Shown here in pieces: positions 17,668-26,883 of a DNA stretch of 64,000 bases (positions within the stretch are counted from its first letter, which is position 1; every line of letters starts with the position of its first letter). This DNA is from CBDDBK01 sp965225715 (lineage in GTDB: Bacteria; Bacteroidota; Bacteroidia; Cytophagales; Flammeovirgaceae). Position numbers and translations under genes: made by a program. The DNA is taken from contig CBDDBK010000002.1 of assembly GCA_965225715.1 (NCBI GenBank), positions 1,302,001 to 1,366,000 on the forward strand, read 5' to 3'. The notes under the pieces were generated by a model. It was not told the origin of the DNA. It did no database searches and saw only the letters and a list, made by a program, of their open reading frames with translations.

Positions 17668-19530
17668 ATGTGTGGAATAGTAGGTTACTTAGGCAAAGAT
17701 AATGCCATAGACATTATTTTAAAAAGTCTTAAAACATTAGAATATAGAGGTTATGATAGCTCTGGAATTGCTGTTATTGGCGCTGATGAGACTATTAAAT
17801 TTTACAAAAAAGAAGGAAAGGTCAAGGCATTAGAAAGTCTTATCAAAAGAGATCATAATACTTGCTCAAGTTATGTAGGTATTGGACATACCCGTTGGGC
17901 TACTCATGGAGAACCTAACTATATTAATGCCCATCCACACCTTTCTCCTAATAATAAAATAGCAGTTATTCATAATGGTATTATAGAAAACTATGCATTT
18001 ATCAAAAAAACATTGATAAAAAAAGGTTATATATTTAAAAGTGATACTGATACCGAGGTTATTCCCTATTTCATAGAATATATATTAGCTACAAATAAAG
18101 ACTATACTTTAGAAGATGCTATTAGGGTTGTTTTTAAACAAATTATAGGTGCTTATGCTATTATCATTTACTCAGTAGATGAGCCTCGTCGTTTATATGC
18201 TTTGCGAAATAGTAGCCCTTTGGTTATAGGGATGACAAAAAATAATGAGTCTTTTTTTGTCTCTTCTGATGCTGTTTCTATTATTCCTTATACGAAAGAT
18301 GTTATTTATATCAATGATATGGAAATGGCTATTTTAGATGATGAAAATAAAACAATTTCTATCAAATCTTTAAAAAATGGTGCATCTCTAACACCTAACA
18401 TTCAAACCTTAGATATGGATATTGTTTCTATAGAAAAAAACAGTTTTGAGACTTTCATGATGAAAGAAATTTTTGAACAACCTCAAAGTATTTTAGATTC
18501 TATGCGAGGACGTATATCTTTTAAAAATCAACATTTAGTATTAGGTGGTATCAGATCTTATGTAAAAACTTTAGTTGAAGCAAAACGAATTATCATAATA
18601 GGCTGTGGTACATCTTGGCATGCTGGGCTTATTGCAGAATATTTAATAGAAGAGTGGGTAAGAATTCCTGTGGAAGTAGAATATGCTTCAGAATTTAGAT
18701 ATAGAAATCCGATTATAGGGCCTGGCGATGTGGTTATTGCAGTTTCTCAGTCCGGTGAAACTGCTGATACGCTTGCTGCTGTTAAATTAGCTAAATCTAA
18801 AGGGGCCGTTATTTTAGGGGTTTGTAATGTAGTTGGATCATCTTTAGCGCGTATTTCTCATGCTGGTATTTATACACATGCAGGACCAGAAATAGGGGTA
18901 GCAAGTACTAAAGCTTTTTCTACTCAATTAATTGTTCTCTCTATGATGGCTTTATTGATGGCAAAAAAACGAAAAACTTTAGATAAAAAAGATTGGCTAA
19001 ATCTTTTAAAAGAACTTGAAAGTATACCTCAAAAAATTGAAGTTTGTCTAAATCAATTAGATGAAATAAAAAAAATTGCCTTTGAATACTATGAATCTCA
19101 AAACTTTTTATATTTAGGACGTGGTGTAAATTTTCCATTAGCCCTCGAAGGTGCTTTAAAACTTAAAGAAATATCGTATATCCATGCTGAAGGTTATCCT
19201 GCTGCCGAAATGAAACACGGACCTATTGCTTTAATAGACCATAATATGCCAAGTGTTTTTATCGCAACAGGTAAATATATCAATAAGGTTATATCTAATA
19301 TTCAAGAAGTAAAAGCTAGACAAGGAAAAGTTATTGCAATCATAGATGAACAAAATAAAGATATTAGCTCTATTGTCGATCATGTCATTAAGATACCTTC
19401 TATAGACGAATCTTTAGTGCCTATAATTGCTGTTGTTCCGCTTCAACTTTTATCTTATTATATTGCCAGATTACAAGGTAAAGATGTTGATCAACCTCGT
19501 AATCTGGCTAAATCTGTGACCGTAGAATAA
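17668..19530 (+). CDS. glmS: Glutamine--fructose-6-phosphate aminotransferase (isomerizing)
   Basis: A 620-aa full-length GlmS. Met1 is followed by the nucleophile Cys2 (MCGIVGYLG), which fixes the start. The glutaminase domain includes GHTRWATHGEPNYINAHPH and SDTDTEVIPYF. Two SIS isomerase domains follow (IIGCGTSWHAG, AVSQSGETADT, GPEIGVASTKAFSTQ), and the C-terminus ends in NLAKSVTVE, the standard tail. It makes glucosamine-6-phosphate from fructose-6-phosphate and glutamine, the first step of UDP-GlcNAc synthesis for peptidoglycan and LPS. The upstream gap of 937 bases is long, but no glmS ribozyme was recognised. Confidence 0.98.
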   Translation: MCGIVGYLGKDNAIDIILKSLKTLEYRGYDSSGIAVIGADETIKFYKKEGKVKALESLIKRDHNTCSSYVGIGHTRWATHGEPNYINAHPHLSPNNKIAVIHNGIIENYAFIKKTLIKKGYIFKSDTDTEVIPYFIEYILATNKDYTLEDAIRVVFKQIIGAYAIIIYSVDEPRRLYALRNSSPLVIGMTKNNESFFVSSDAVSIIPYTKDVIYINDMEMAILDDENKTISIKSLKNGASLTPNIQTLDMDIVSIEKNSFETFMMKEIFEQPQSILDSMRGRISFKNQHLVLGGIRSYVKTLVEAKRIIIIGCGTSWHAGLIAEYLIEEWVRIPVEVEYASEFRYRNPIIGPGDVVIAVSQSGETADTLAAVKLAKSKGAVILGVCNVVGSSLARISHAGIYTHAGPEIGVASTKAFSTQLIVLSMMALLMAKKRKTLDKKDWLNLLKELESIPQKIEVCLNQLDEIKKIAFEYYESQNFLYLGRGVNFPLALEGALKLKEISYIHAEGYPAAEMKHGPIALIDHNMPSVFIATGKYINKVISNIQEVKARQGKVIAIIDEQNKDISSIVDHVIKIPSIDESLVPIIAVVPLQLLSYYIARLQGKDVDQPRNLAKSVTVE

Positions 19531-19785
19531 AATCAAATTATCAAGTTGGGGCTGTATTTGAAGCAATTATATTTTTTTTAGTGTTTCCACAATTTTACCC
19601 TATTCTAAAGTCATTGCATAATTAACAACTATAAAAATTTGATAATCAAATTACTATAGTAAATATCTTGTGGTTTTTATATTTATAAATCATTGATACT
19701 ATTAGGTGGTTTTAAAATTTTATGTCAGTATTTTCAAATATCGAATGGTATTACTTTTAATTAAAAAGAGGATATAAACCTAATT

Positions 19786-20916
19786 TTAAATTAATTTAAA
19801 CCCTTCTCCTGTACGTTCTATTCTGTTTTCCATTTCTAAATCCAAAAGTAATTCATGTAAAAATTCCAAAGGTATAGCTGTTTTTTGGGCAATATCATCT
19901 ATGGATATATTGGTATTTTTTTGGCTCAAAAAGTCAATTATTTTTTGGGGTTCTTCTTCAAGATTAGAAAATAAACCTGAAGACATTTTAGTTTTATGAG
20001 TTTTGTTTTGGTCTGTTTTATTATCCCAATTTAAATGATAATTCAAATCTTGAGAATTACTATAAAGACAAGCTATATTCTTTCGAATCAAATTGTTTGT
20101 TCCTTCTGAAAACTTCGATTCTATGCTGCCGGGTACTGCAAAAACAACTCTATTATAAGAATGGGCTATATAAGCTGTCAGTAAAGCACCGCCTTTTTTG
20201 GCTGATTCAACCACAAGAGTTGCATCGCTTAGCCCCGCAATGATACGGTTACGATTTGGAAAATGAGATCTTTCAACCTGTGAGAAATAAGGATATTCAG
20301 TTATTAAAGCACCACCTTCATCTATAATTTTACGGGCAAAGGTCTTATGTCCTGACGGATAAAGATAATTAAATCCACTACCCAAAACAGCAATAGTTGG
20401 AATATCTTGTTTAAGACAAGATTTATGAACCTCTATATCAATTCCATATGCTAAACCACTAACAACAATTATATCTTTATAACATTTAACTTCTTCAATA
20501 ATTTTACCTACGCTACGTTTCCCATAGCCAGTCGCATTTCGGGTACCAACCATAGCTAAAGATTTATTACTATTTAGGTTTGCTTCGCCTTTTATATATA
20601 AAACCAAAGGGAAATCGCTAACTTCTTTTTCTCTGAGCCGTTGAGGATAGGTTGAATCTTGAAAAGTACAAATTTGAATATTATTTTTTTTGGCATGATT
20701 TATAATCTCTGTGGCTTTTAAAGATTGGATTTTTAAGTTGCTTAATGATTCAGCAACAGTCTGTCCTATACCTTGAAGTTTTAAAAAAGTTTTCTTAGGT
20801 TGGCTAAGCACGGAAGAAGCACTCCCAAAATGATTGATTAGCAAACAGGCTGTTTTGTTTCCTATCTTGGGCGTACATAGAAGAGTGATAAGAGCTTTTA
20901 TTTCTGCTTTGTCCAA
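19786..20916 (-). CDS. dprA: DNA-processing protein DprA
   Basis: A 376-aa protein with the three DprA parts: an N-terminal helix-hairpin-helix region (residues about 1-70, LCTPKIGNKTACLLINHFG, FLKLQGIGQTVAESL), the Rossmann-like core (SLAMVGTRNATGYG, VVSGLAYGID, GSGFNYLYPSGHK, RNRIIAGLSDATLVVESAKK, AVPGSI), and a C-terminal winged helix (about 315-376). DprA binds incoming single-stranded DNA and loads RecA during natural transformation. The gene converges on glmS with 255 bases between. No other competence gene is in the window. Confidence 0.96.
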   Translation of the reverse strand: MDKAEIKALITLLCTPKIGNKTACLLINHFGSASSVLSQPKKTFLKLQGIGQTVAESLSNLKIQSLKATEIINHAKKNNIQICTFQDSTYPQRLREKEVSDFPLVLYIKGEANLNSNKSLAMVGTRNATGYGKRSVGKIIEEVKCYKDIIVVSGLAYGIDIEVHKSCLKQDIPTIAVLGSGFNYLYPSGHKTFARKIIDEGGALITEYPYFSQVERSHFPNRNRIIAGLSDATLVVESAKKGGALLTAYIAHSYNRVVFAVPGSIESKFSEGTNNLIRKNIACLYSNSQDLNYHLNWDNKTDQNKTHKTKMSSGLFSNLEEEPQKIIDFLSQKNTNISIDDIAQKTAIPLEFLHELLLDLEMENRIERTGEGFKLI

Positions 20917-21161
20917 GTTTATATAATTTATTAATAAGGGTTGTATTAAAAAACTCTCTTAATATTAAGAGTTTTAGAGGCTAAATTTATTTTTTGGAGA
21001 ATGGGATCAGTTAAAGACATTTTATATTATCAGAATTATTTATTTCAGCTTTATAATTGTTCGTGAATTTTCAAAAAATTAATATATAATCATTTAATTA
21101 TCAATATATAATAAAATATACCGAACTATTAAAAAATAAATGTATTGGCAAATTTCTAAAT

Positions 21162-21572
21162 CTAAAAATAGGTTTTTTTTGCCCAATTTTCTAATTTTAT
21201 ATTTGGAAGATGGGTAAAATATTTAGATTTATCAGTTACCAAAATCATATTGTGGGCAAGGGCAGTTGCACCTATTAATAAGTCAAAATCATCTATAGCT
21301 GGTCGGATATGTTTTAATCTAACTTTTTGGGTTGCGTAAATATCAAGAGCACTAAATATAGGAAGTGCCTGAATATCACGCATAAATTCTTTAAAGATCA
21401 AGCTATTTCTTTGGGCATTTTGACTATTGGCTACGGCAAATTTTAATTCTGCCACAGCTAATTCCGAAATAAATAAATGGTTGGGGTGAATACTTTTAAA
21501 TTTTTTATCTAACTGATACTTACCTTTCATGTAGTAGATACAAGTATTTGTATCTAATAAATAATCTTTCAT
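21162..21572 (-). CDS. PIN-domain ribonuclease toxin (VapC type)
   Basis: A 136-aa PIN-domain protein. The four acidic active-site positions are visible: D7 in YLLDTNTCIYYM, E42 in AVAELKFAVA, D97 in DDFDLLIGATA and D114 in LVTDKSKYF. These are the metal-binding residues of VapC endoribonucleases, which cleave tRNA or rRNA. Its start overlaps the end of the upstream antitoxin-like gene by 4 bases (21569-21572), the ATGA arrangement of vapBC operons. Full length for the family, so probably active. Confidence 0.93.
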   Translation of the reverse strand: MKDYLLDTNTCIYYMKGKYQLDKKFKSIHPNHLFISELAVAELKFAVANSQNAQRNSLIFKEFMRDIQALPIFSALDIYATQKVRLKHIRPAIDDFDLLIGATALAHNMILVTDKSKYFTHLPNIKLENWAKKTYF

Positions 21573-21829
21573 ATAGATTCTATTTGTCGGCTGTTATTTC
21601 GGCTAGCTCTAAGATCATTAATAAGGGTAGCGGCAGTTTTTTCAGTTTTCCAGGGACCCGTTTTATCGGATTCCCATCCACCAAATGCGGTTTTCATACT
21701 AAATTGTTGCTGTTGTTCTATTTGTATGGATTCGGTCAACTTATGGATTAGCTCTAATTTTGAAGAAATACTTAAACTATTCAATAAACCAAAATAGCTG
21801 TTTACGATAATGCTGTTTGAGGAAGCCAT
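21569..21829 (-). CDS. Antitoxin partner of the VapC-type toxin
   Basis: An 86-aa protein with an N-terminal helical part (NSLSISSKLELIHKLTESI) and a C-terminal region with FGGWESDKTGPWKTEKTAA, rich in Trp and charged residues. It does not show a clear AbrB or Phd fold by eye; the assignment comes from its size and the 4-base overlap with the PIN toxin gene. The IELIHKLTESI-like start followed by a FGxW segment occurs in antitoxins paired with VapC in Bacteroidota and Cyanobacteria. Likely DNA-binding autorepressor and toxin inhibitor. Confidence 0.75.
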   Translation of the reverse strand: MASSNSIIVNSYFGLLNSLSISSKLELIHKLTESIQIEQQQQFSMKTAFGGWESDKTGPWKTEKTAATLINDLRASRNNSRQIESI

Positions 21830-22007
21830 ACTATTTAATATTTAAAATGATACTATAAAAACGTTGCCTTATTACTTTAATTCTTAAGGCAAGTATAATC
21901 AAAAACCAAAACATACTTTATATAACATTTTTTTTTAGCTTTTGTTTTTGATTAATTTACAAATTAAAAGTTTTTTAATATTTGTGAATGGGCACTAGTC
22001 TCTATGT

Positions 22008-22085
22008 GTTACATTTTTTTGCGTAAGATAAAATTTTTAAAATATAAATTATTGAAAACCAAATATTTTAAAATTTAAGAAATAG
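22008..22085. repeat. Dispersed AT-rich intergenic repeat, copy 3
   Basis: ACATTTTTTTGCGTAAGATA followed by AAAATATAAATTATTGAAAA matches the start of copy 1 (TTTTTTTGCACGAAATAAAA, then AAAATATAAATTACTAAAAA) over about 70 bases. It sits between the VapBC pair and the phosphatase gene. Confidence 0.45.
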
Positions 22086-22113
22086 AGTAATACGATTAAA
22101 ATTTTAATAACTC

Positions 22114-24894
22114 TTATACCTTTATACCTACTAAAGTAATATCATCTCTTTGAGAAGTTTCTTTTTTAAAAGAATCTAAATTGGCTTCGATCTCTTCTTT
22201 TAATTGGAAAAGGTTTTTATTGGTTTTTAATAAATTGGTAAAACGCTGTATGCCAAATTTTTGTCTTTCTATATTATTTTGGTGTATGATACCATCGGAA
22301 GCAAGATATAAAACATCTTTTTTCTTTAAATATAAAATTTGATTCGTAAAGCTATGTTTATTTTCTCGTATGCCACCAATAAGTTTATTATCACCTTTCA
22401 CTCTATTAATTTCTCTCTTCTCGGCATTATAAATGTATATACAGCTTTTAGCGGAAGAAAAAGTCATTTTTGTTTCATTGTTATCTAAATGCTCTAATAA
22501 ACAAAGTGATATATCCATACCATCGTTGTTATTTTTGTCATATTGCTTGAGAATGTTTTGAATACTAGTATTTAGCTTTTCTAATATCAAATTGGGACAG
22601 GTTTGTTTTTGTTCATTGACTATTTCATTAATAAGACGAATACCAAGTATAGACATAAAGGCAGCAGGTACCCCATGCCCTGTACAATCTCCAACTGCTA
22701 AAAGAATAGCCTTTTTATCTATATCTGTGCTAACTTTATTAACCCAGTAAAAGTCTCCTGAAACAATATCTTTAGGTCTATAAAGAACAAAATACTCTCT
22801 AAAATACTCTTTAAATTGCTCCATGCTTGGCAAAATAACATTTTGCATTTTTTGGGCATATAGTAAACTGTCTGTAATTTGTTCATTATTTTGTTTAATA
22901 ATTTTATAGGCATTAGAGTTTTCAAAAGCCACAGCAAGATAACTACTAAAAGCTCTCAGTATACTAACATCATTTTGAGTATAAGCATCTATTTCAAATT
23001 TTTTTACGCCTAAAACGCCTAATATTTTATCTTTTATTTTTAGAGGTATGTAGATACCTGAATAAATGTTTATGTGAAAGTTTTTTAAATCTGTATAATT
23101 TCCTAACTCTTCATTACTATTTTTAATCACGACTTCTTTTTCTTGTTTGAAACACCAAGACATAATAGTTTGGGTTTCGTTGAGTTTTTCAGTATAGTTA
23201 GTCAATTCTTCTTCATGTAACCTATAAGTAGATACTTCCAAAGCATTATGAAGATTATTATAAATAGCAATTTCAAATTCATTCAATTTAATTAAACCTT
23301 GAATACTTTTATAAGCATTTTTTATAACTTTACTTCGCTCTAAATTTGAAGTGATTTTTTGACCGACTTTACTGATAAGTTGAATATTTTTGTAAGCTTT
23401 CTCGGTCTTTTGGCGTTCTATATTAACTAATCCAATTTGATGTTCTAAATTCTTTTTTGAAGTTTGTAAAGCAGAATTACTATCCTCAAGTTGCTTATTC
23501 TTTACTCTTATTTTTCTATCACCATAAATAATAATAACTAAGATGGTTGTTAAGGCAACTATGCTTAAAATAAAAGCAGAAAGGTAACGACGAACATATC
23601 TGTTATTATCAATATTTCTTTCTTGAGATAAACTTTTTTCTTGTTGGTTTAATATAAAAGCTAAAGTATCAGGATTTTTTTCTATATTATTTTCTATGGT
23701 ATCTATGAGCATAATTGTCTTATGAATAGCATCTTCATAATTACTGTAATTATTTTGAACTTCTTTAGATAAGGCTTCCAGATATCTTAGAAAGTCTTGA
23801 GATGACAAACTATCTCTATCTGTGATATTATTAAATTTTTCTCCAACTTTTAAAATTTGTTGTCTTAAAAAAATACTATGCTCTTCTAAAAATTGCCTTT
23901 GAGTTTTAATTTCATCGTAAACATTATCAAACTCATCTTTATAAATAGAAGATTGAATTTCTTCTTTTGAGAGAGGTTTAAGATTTTTTTCGACCTTTAC
24001 TCTTTTAAGGGTTAAATAGACTGTCTCTTCTTCTATACTTTTATTAGTGATTGTATAGTTTGGTATTTTAATTTCTTTCTTATTAAAGAAATCAAACTCT
24101 ATAGGTGGATTAAAATAAATCTCTCCTTTAGTATTTGTTCTCAATCTTTTAGTATCAAAAACTGCATCTAATTTAGAAATACTTGTCCCTTTTTCTGATA
24201 AACAAATTATTTTTTCTATTTTAGAAGTAGGCACATCGACTTCCATAAAATCATTTGAAGAAGATTCTTTTTCTGTTTTTTGATTAATATCCTTGAGATT
24301 AGTGATGGGTTTCAAATCTTGATTTTCTGTATCTGATTGTTTTTGTTGATTTTCATCAACAACTAATGCCATATTAAAATGATATGTTTGAAATTTGATA
24401 ATAACATCAACTGGTTTTCTATTATCTATTAGTACATCTTTAAGATCATTTTCATTGGTATTTATAGGTGCCAATAATTTGAATAATCCTTTATTGTTTG
24501 TCTTTGTTGTTTTATTTATTTTTGGAAAAAATAATGATGTGTTTTTTACGGTTATATTTTGTTTATTTTTGATACGACCAAACACAACTTGTCCTGTTTT
24601 TTCAAGATTAACTCTTATAAGATTATCGTCTTCATAATAGTGCCAGTTTTTTTCTTTGTAACCAAATTTTTTAACAGTCACGAGTTCTATTTCGTCTTTT
24701 AAATAAATGCTAAAGTCGCCTATTGTACCACTTTTTGTATGAATATCGCCATTGATAGTTATATCTGCATTTTGCACAGGTTCACCATCACAAATAACTC
24801 TGCCTTTTATGAGTTTAGCTTCAACAAAAAAGCTATTTGTTAACATGAAAAATAACCCAAAAGATAGTTTGATTATACTTGTATAACGCATCAT
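22114..24894 (-). CDS. Membrane sensor with GAF domain and SpoIIE-type PP2C phosphatase
   Basis: A 926-aa protein. A signal peptide or helix (about residues 8-27) leads into carboxypeptidase-regulatory-like beta domains (VICDGEPVQNADITINGD, KNKQNITVKNTSLFFP) outside the membrane. A charged coiled coil at about 310-430 precedes a membrane helix (about 440-460, AFILSIVALTTILVIIIYG). Inside follow a coiled coil, a GAF domain (about 505-660, IPLKIKDKILGVLGVKKFE), and a PP2C/SpoIIE domain (about 690-926) with GDFYWVN, GDCTGHGVPAAFMS, ASDGIIHQ and DDITLVG, the metal-binding Asp motifs. Such proteins dephosphorylate anti-sigma antagonists or similar partners. No partner-switch genes are adjacent, so the target is unknown. 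Confidence 0.88.
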   Translation of the reverse strand: MMRYTSIIKLSFGLFFMLTNSFFVEAKLIKGRVICDGEPVQNADITINGDIHTKSGTIGDFSIYLKDEIELVTVKKFGYKEKNWHYYEDDNLIRVNLEKTGQVVFGRIKNKQNITVKNTSLFFPKINKTTKTNNKGLFKLLAPINTNENDLKDVLIDNRKPVDVIIKFQTYHFNMALVVDENQQKQSDTENQDLKPITNLKDINQKTEKESSSNDFMEVDVPTSKIEKIICLSEKGTSISKLDAVFDTKRLRTNTKGEIYFNPPIEFDFFNKKEIKIPNYTITNKSIEEETVYLTLKRVKVEKNLKPLSKEEIQSSIYKDEFDNVYDEIKTQRQFLEEHSIFLRQQILKVGEKFNNITDRDSLSSQDFLRYLEALSKEVQNNYSNYEDAIHKTIMLIDTIENNIEKNPDTLAFILNQQEKSLSQERNIDNNRYVRRYLSAFILSIVALTTILVIIIYGDRKIRVKNKQLEDSNSALQTSKKNLEHQIGLVNIERQKTEKAYKNIQLISKVGQKITSNLERSKVIKNAYKSIQGLIKLNEFEIAIYNNLHNALEVSTYRLHEEELTNYTEKLNETQTIMSWCFKQEKEVVIKNSNEELGNYTDLKNFHINIYSGIYIPLKIKDKILGVLGVKKFEIDAYTQNDVSILRAFSSYLAVAFENSNAYKIIKQNNEQITDSLLYAQKMQNVILPSMEQFKEYFREYFVLYRPKDIVSGDFYWVNKVSTDIDKKAILLAVGDCTGHGVPAAFMSILGIRLINEIVNEQKQTCPNLILEKLNTSIQNILKQYDKNNNDGMDISLCLLEHLDNNETKMTFSSAKSCIYIYNAEKREINRVKGDNKLIGGIRENKHSFTNQILYLKKKDVLYLASDGIIHQNNIERQKFGIQRFTNLLKTNKNLFQLKEEIEANLDSFKKETSQRDDITLVGIKV

Positions 24895-25149
24895 TCTACC
24901 AACAAATAAATCTCTGAAAATGTTGCTTTAAATTTTTGTATAAGTTAAATACCAAGATCCTTTTAATATAACTAACTATAGTAGTCATAAATCTATTAAA
25001 AGCACTGCAAAAATTATGCTATTACTGGATTATTGATTTAATATAAAAATTAAGATAAGATTTTTTGACAAATTTTGTGATTTTTAAACACCTATCCCAA
25101 AATGTCGGTGCTACCTCTTTCAAAATGACTATCTTTAACTACTATATAC

Positions 25150-25262
25150 TAGTTTCTAATTTTTTTGCATGAAGTAAAAATTTAAATAATACAAATTATT
25201 GTAAATCAATTTTTCTAAAATTAAATTTCTAAAAAAAATACAACACAAGAGTCTATTAAGCC
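25150..25262. repeat. Dispersed AT-rich intergenic repeat, copy 4
   Basis: Contains TTTTTTTGCATGAAGTAAAA, then ACAAATTATTGTAAATCAAT, and ends ACAAGAGTCTATTAAGCC. The order of the three blocks is the same as in copy 1 (3345-3480). Confidence 0.45.
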
Positions 25263-25617
25263 AAAAAAACCTGCTAATTCTTCATATATTTTTTCCATAA
25301 GCAATATTTTAAATATACTATTTAAATGGCTTTTTAAACAAAAATATTTAAACTTATATAATAAAATAGTCAATGAACCAGAATTAAACCAATAATCTTC
25401 AATAGTTTTTTATCTTAAACTATAGTTCCAGACACTAATAATTTGAAAAAGTGTATAAAGAAGGAACTACTTAATTATAATTCTTTTTACAAAAAAAACA
25501 AAAAAACCGTTCAAGTATTTTTGGAAAGACAGACGGTGCAAATTAAAAAAAAGTTTGCTTAATAGACAAGATAAACTCCTTTTATTGCATAAAAAATACT
25601 ATTAAATAATTGATTTC

Positions 25618-25657
25618 AAATAATTTATACTGTATAGAATAAAAACTAAACACGTTC
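25618..25657. mobile_element. Solo end of an IS5-like element
   Basis: AATAATTTATACTGTATAGA then ATAAAAACTAAACACGTTCTT. Its reverse complement closely matches 55005-55045 (AAGAACGTGTTTAGGTTTTA, then ACAGTATAAATAATTT), and its terminal part matches the inverted repeats of the IS copies at 34604 and 63095 (AGAGCGTGTTTAGTTTTT). No transposase remains here. Confidence 0.45.
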
Positions 25658-25746
25658 TTACTTTTAAAACCTTTTCCAAAATTTTACTGTTATTCAAAAA
25701 GGTGAAGTTAAGAACAAGAAAAAAATTAGCTGCTTGGTATATCTAC

Positions 25747-26845
25747 AAAGGGCTTTCTTATAAACAATTTATGCTCCTAAGCCACTGCAAAAGTTTAGAA
25801 AACTTGTCTTGAAATAACTGGATCTGAGCAAGCATATTTTTAGTCTTTGTCTTCTTTAGAAGTTTAATTACCAGGGTTCTGCATAGAAATAAAACCCCGG
25901 TCACCGCCTTTTCTTTAGTTCTTATATGATTATTGGTCTCTACTGACCAATGCTCCCGAATAGCCGAAAAATAGTCTTCGTTTTTATCAAAACCTCCGTT
26001 AGAAATAGAATAACATACCTGACAAGATTGTTCAACACCAGTTAAATCAAAACGCCAACGCTTCACCTTAAAAAGACTCTTAAAGCCACTTGTTCGCCAA
26101 GGGCTATCAACATATTGACCCGAAATAGCATAATGCTTATACTCTCTTTTTTCTATACCTCCATGCCCTTTATTAAATGTAATTTCTTGATTAACAGGCT
26201 TTAATCGCTTCACATAGCCGCTCATAGCCGCCAATAATTCTTTTTGATTGGCTTTCGTTTCTTCGAGCAAGTTTTGGAGATAGGGCTGCTCACTTTCTTT
26301 TTTACCATTGTAATAGCCTTTAGCCAAAACCTCTCTGTCTGAGTGTTTGACCAATTGTACTAAAGCCTCTCCACGCTTATCCCCTTTTTTAATACTAACC
26401 CTCAATTCTTTCCCATCGCCAGCAAACCATGCGCGCTCTTCCGATTTTAGCTCAAGACCAAAATTTTTAAACAGCAGGGCTTCCAAAGGCTCCAAAGCTA
26501 TTGTTTTTAAAAAAAATGGGAGATAAGAACGTGATATAACACGTTTATTATCAAGGCCTAAAAAGGAACACAAGGCTTCGTTAGTATTTTGCATCCCTCG
26601 CTGAATACCAGAAAGCGTAGCATCTCGACCACGTAATAGAGCTATAATCAAACTAAGCAACACAAAGGCAAAGTCCAGCTTCTTACCTCTATTATCCCTT
26701 AAATCTAAACCTGAATAATTTTGTATTTGCCGATAAAATGATGTTACTTGCATCTTGTGAGTGTAGATTTATATGAATGTTGCGATTAAATAAACATAAA
26801 TATACACTATTTTACACGCACATTTTTTTTATAAGAAAGCCCTTT
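25747..26845 (-). mobile_element. ISAs1-family insertion sequence with 16-18 bp inverted repeats
   Basis: AAAGGGCTTTCTTATA at 25747-25762 is repeated exactly in inverse at 26830-26845; two or more A/T bases extend the match inward. The element is 1099 bases and encodes one transposase on the minus strand whose stop codon lies within the left repeat. I see no target-site duplication next to the repeats, so it may be old or have formed by recombination. It sits just downstream of the restriction-modification gene. Confidence 0.85.
25758..26753 (-). CDS. ISAs1-family (H-repeat) transposase, possibly with an internal deletion
   Basis: A 331-aa DDE transposase. The N-terminal DDE_Tnp_1-associated region (YSGLDLRDNRGKKLDFAFV, LLRGRDATLSGIQRGM) and WFAGDGKELRVS (first Asp region) match ISAs1 transposases. 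Near the C-terminus REHWSVETNNHIRTKEKAVTG carries the Trp-x-x-Glu motif, but the Asp-rich stretch that usually follows (of the HxxxDVxFxED kind) seems to be missing, with the helix resuming at LCRTLVIKLLKK. This would be an in-frame loss of about ten residues near the catalytic Glu, so activity is doubtful. Family members are usually about 360-380 aa. Confidence 0.88.
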   Translation of the reverse strand: MQVTSFYRQIQNYSGLDLRDNRGKKLDFAFVLLSLIIALLRGRDATLSGIQRGMQNTNEALCSFLGLDNKRVISRSYLPFFLKTIALEPLEALLFKNFGLELKSEERAWFAGDGKELRVSIKKGDKRGEALVQLVKHSDREVLAKGYYNGKKESEQPYLQNLLEETKANQKELLAAMSGYVKRLKPVNQEITFNKGHGGIEKREYKHYAISGQYVDSPWRTSGFKSLFKVKRWRFDLTGVEQSCQVCYSISNGGFDKNEDYFSAIREHWSVETNNHIRTKEKAVTGVLFLCRTLVIKLLKKTKTKNMLAQIQLFQDKFSKLLQWLRSINCL

Positions 26846-26883
26846 AAATTGAAATTGATAATAAAAAATTTAAATCCAAAAAA

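Larger units (their letters stand above)
24895..25746. other. 852-base gap before the ISAs1-type element
   Basis: No intact gene. It holds dispersed repeat copy 4 (about 25150-25262) and an isolated end of an IS5-like element at about 25618-25657. The region 25380-25620 has AT-rich sequence with scattered stops in all frames and may be decayed mobile DNA. Confidence 0.4.
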
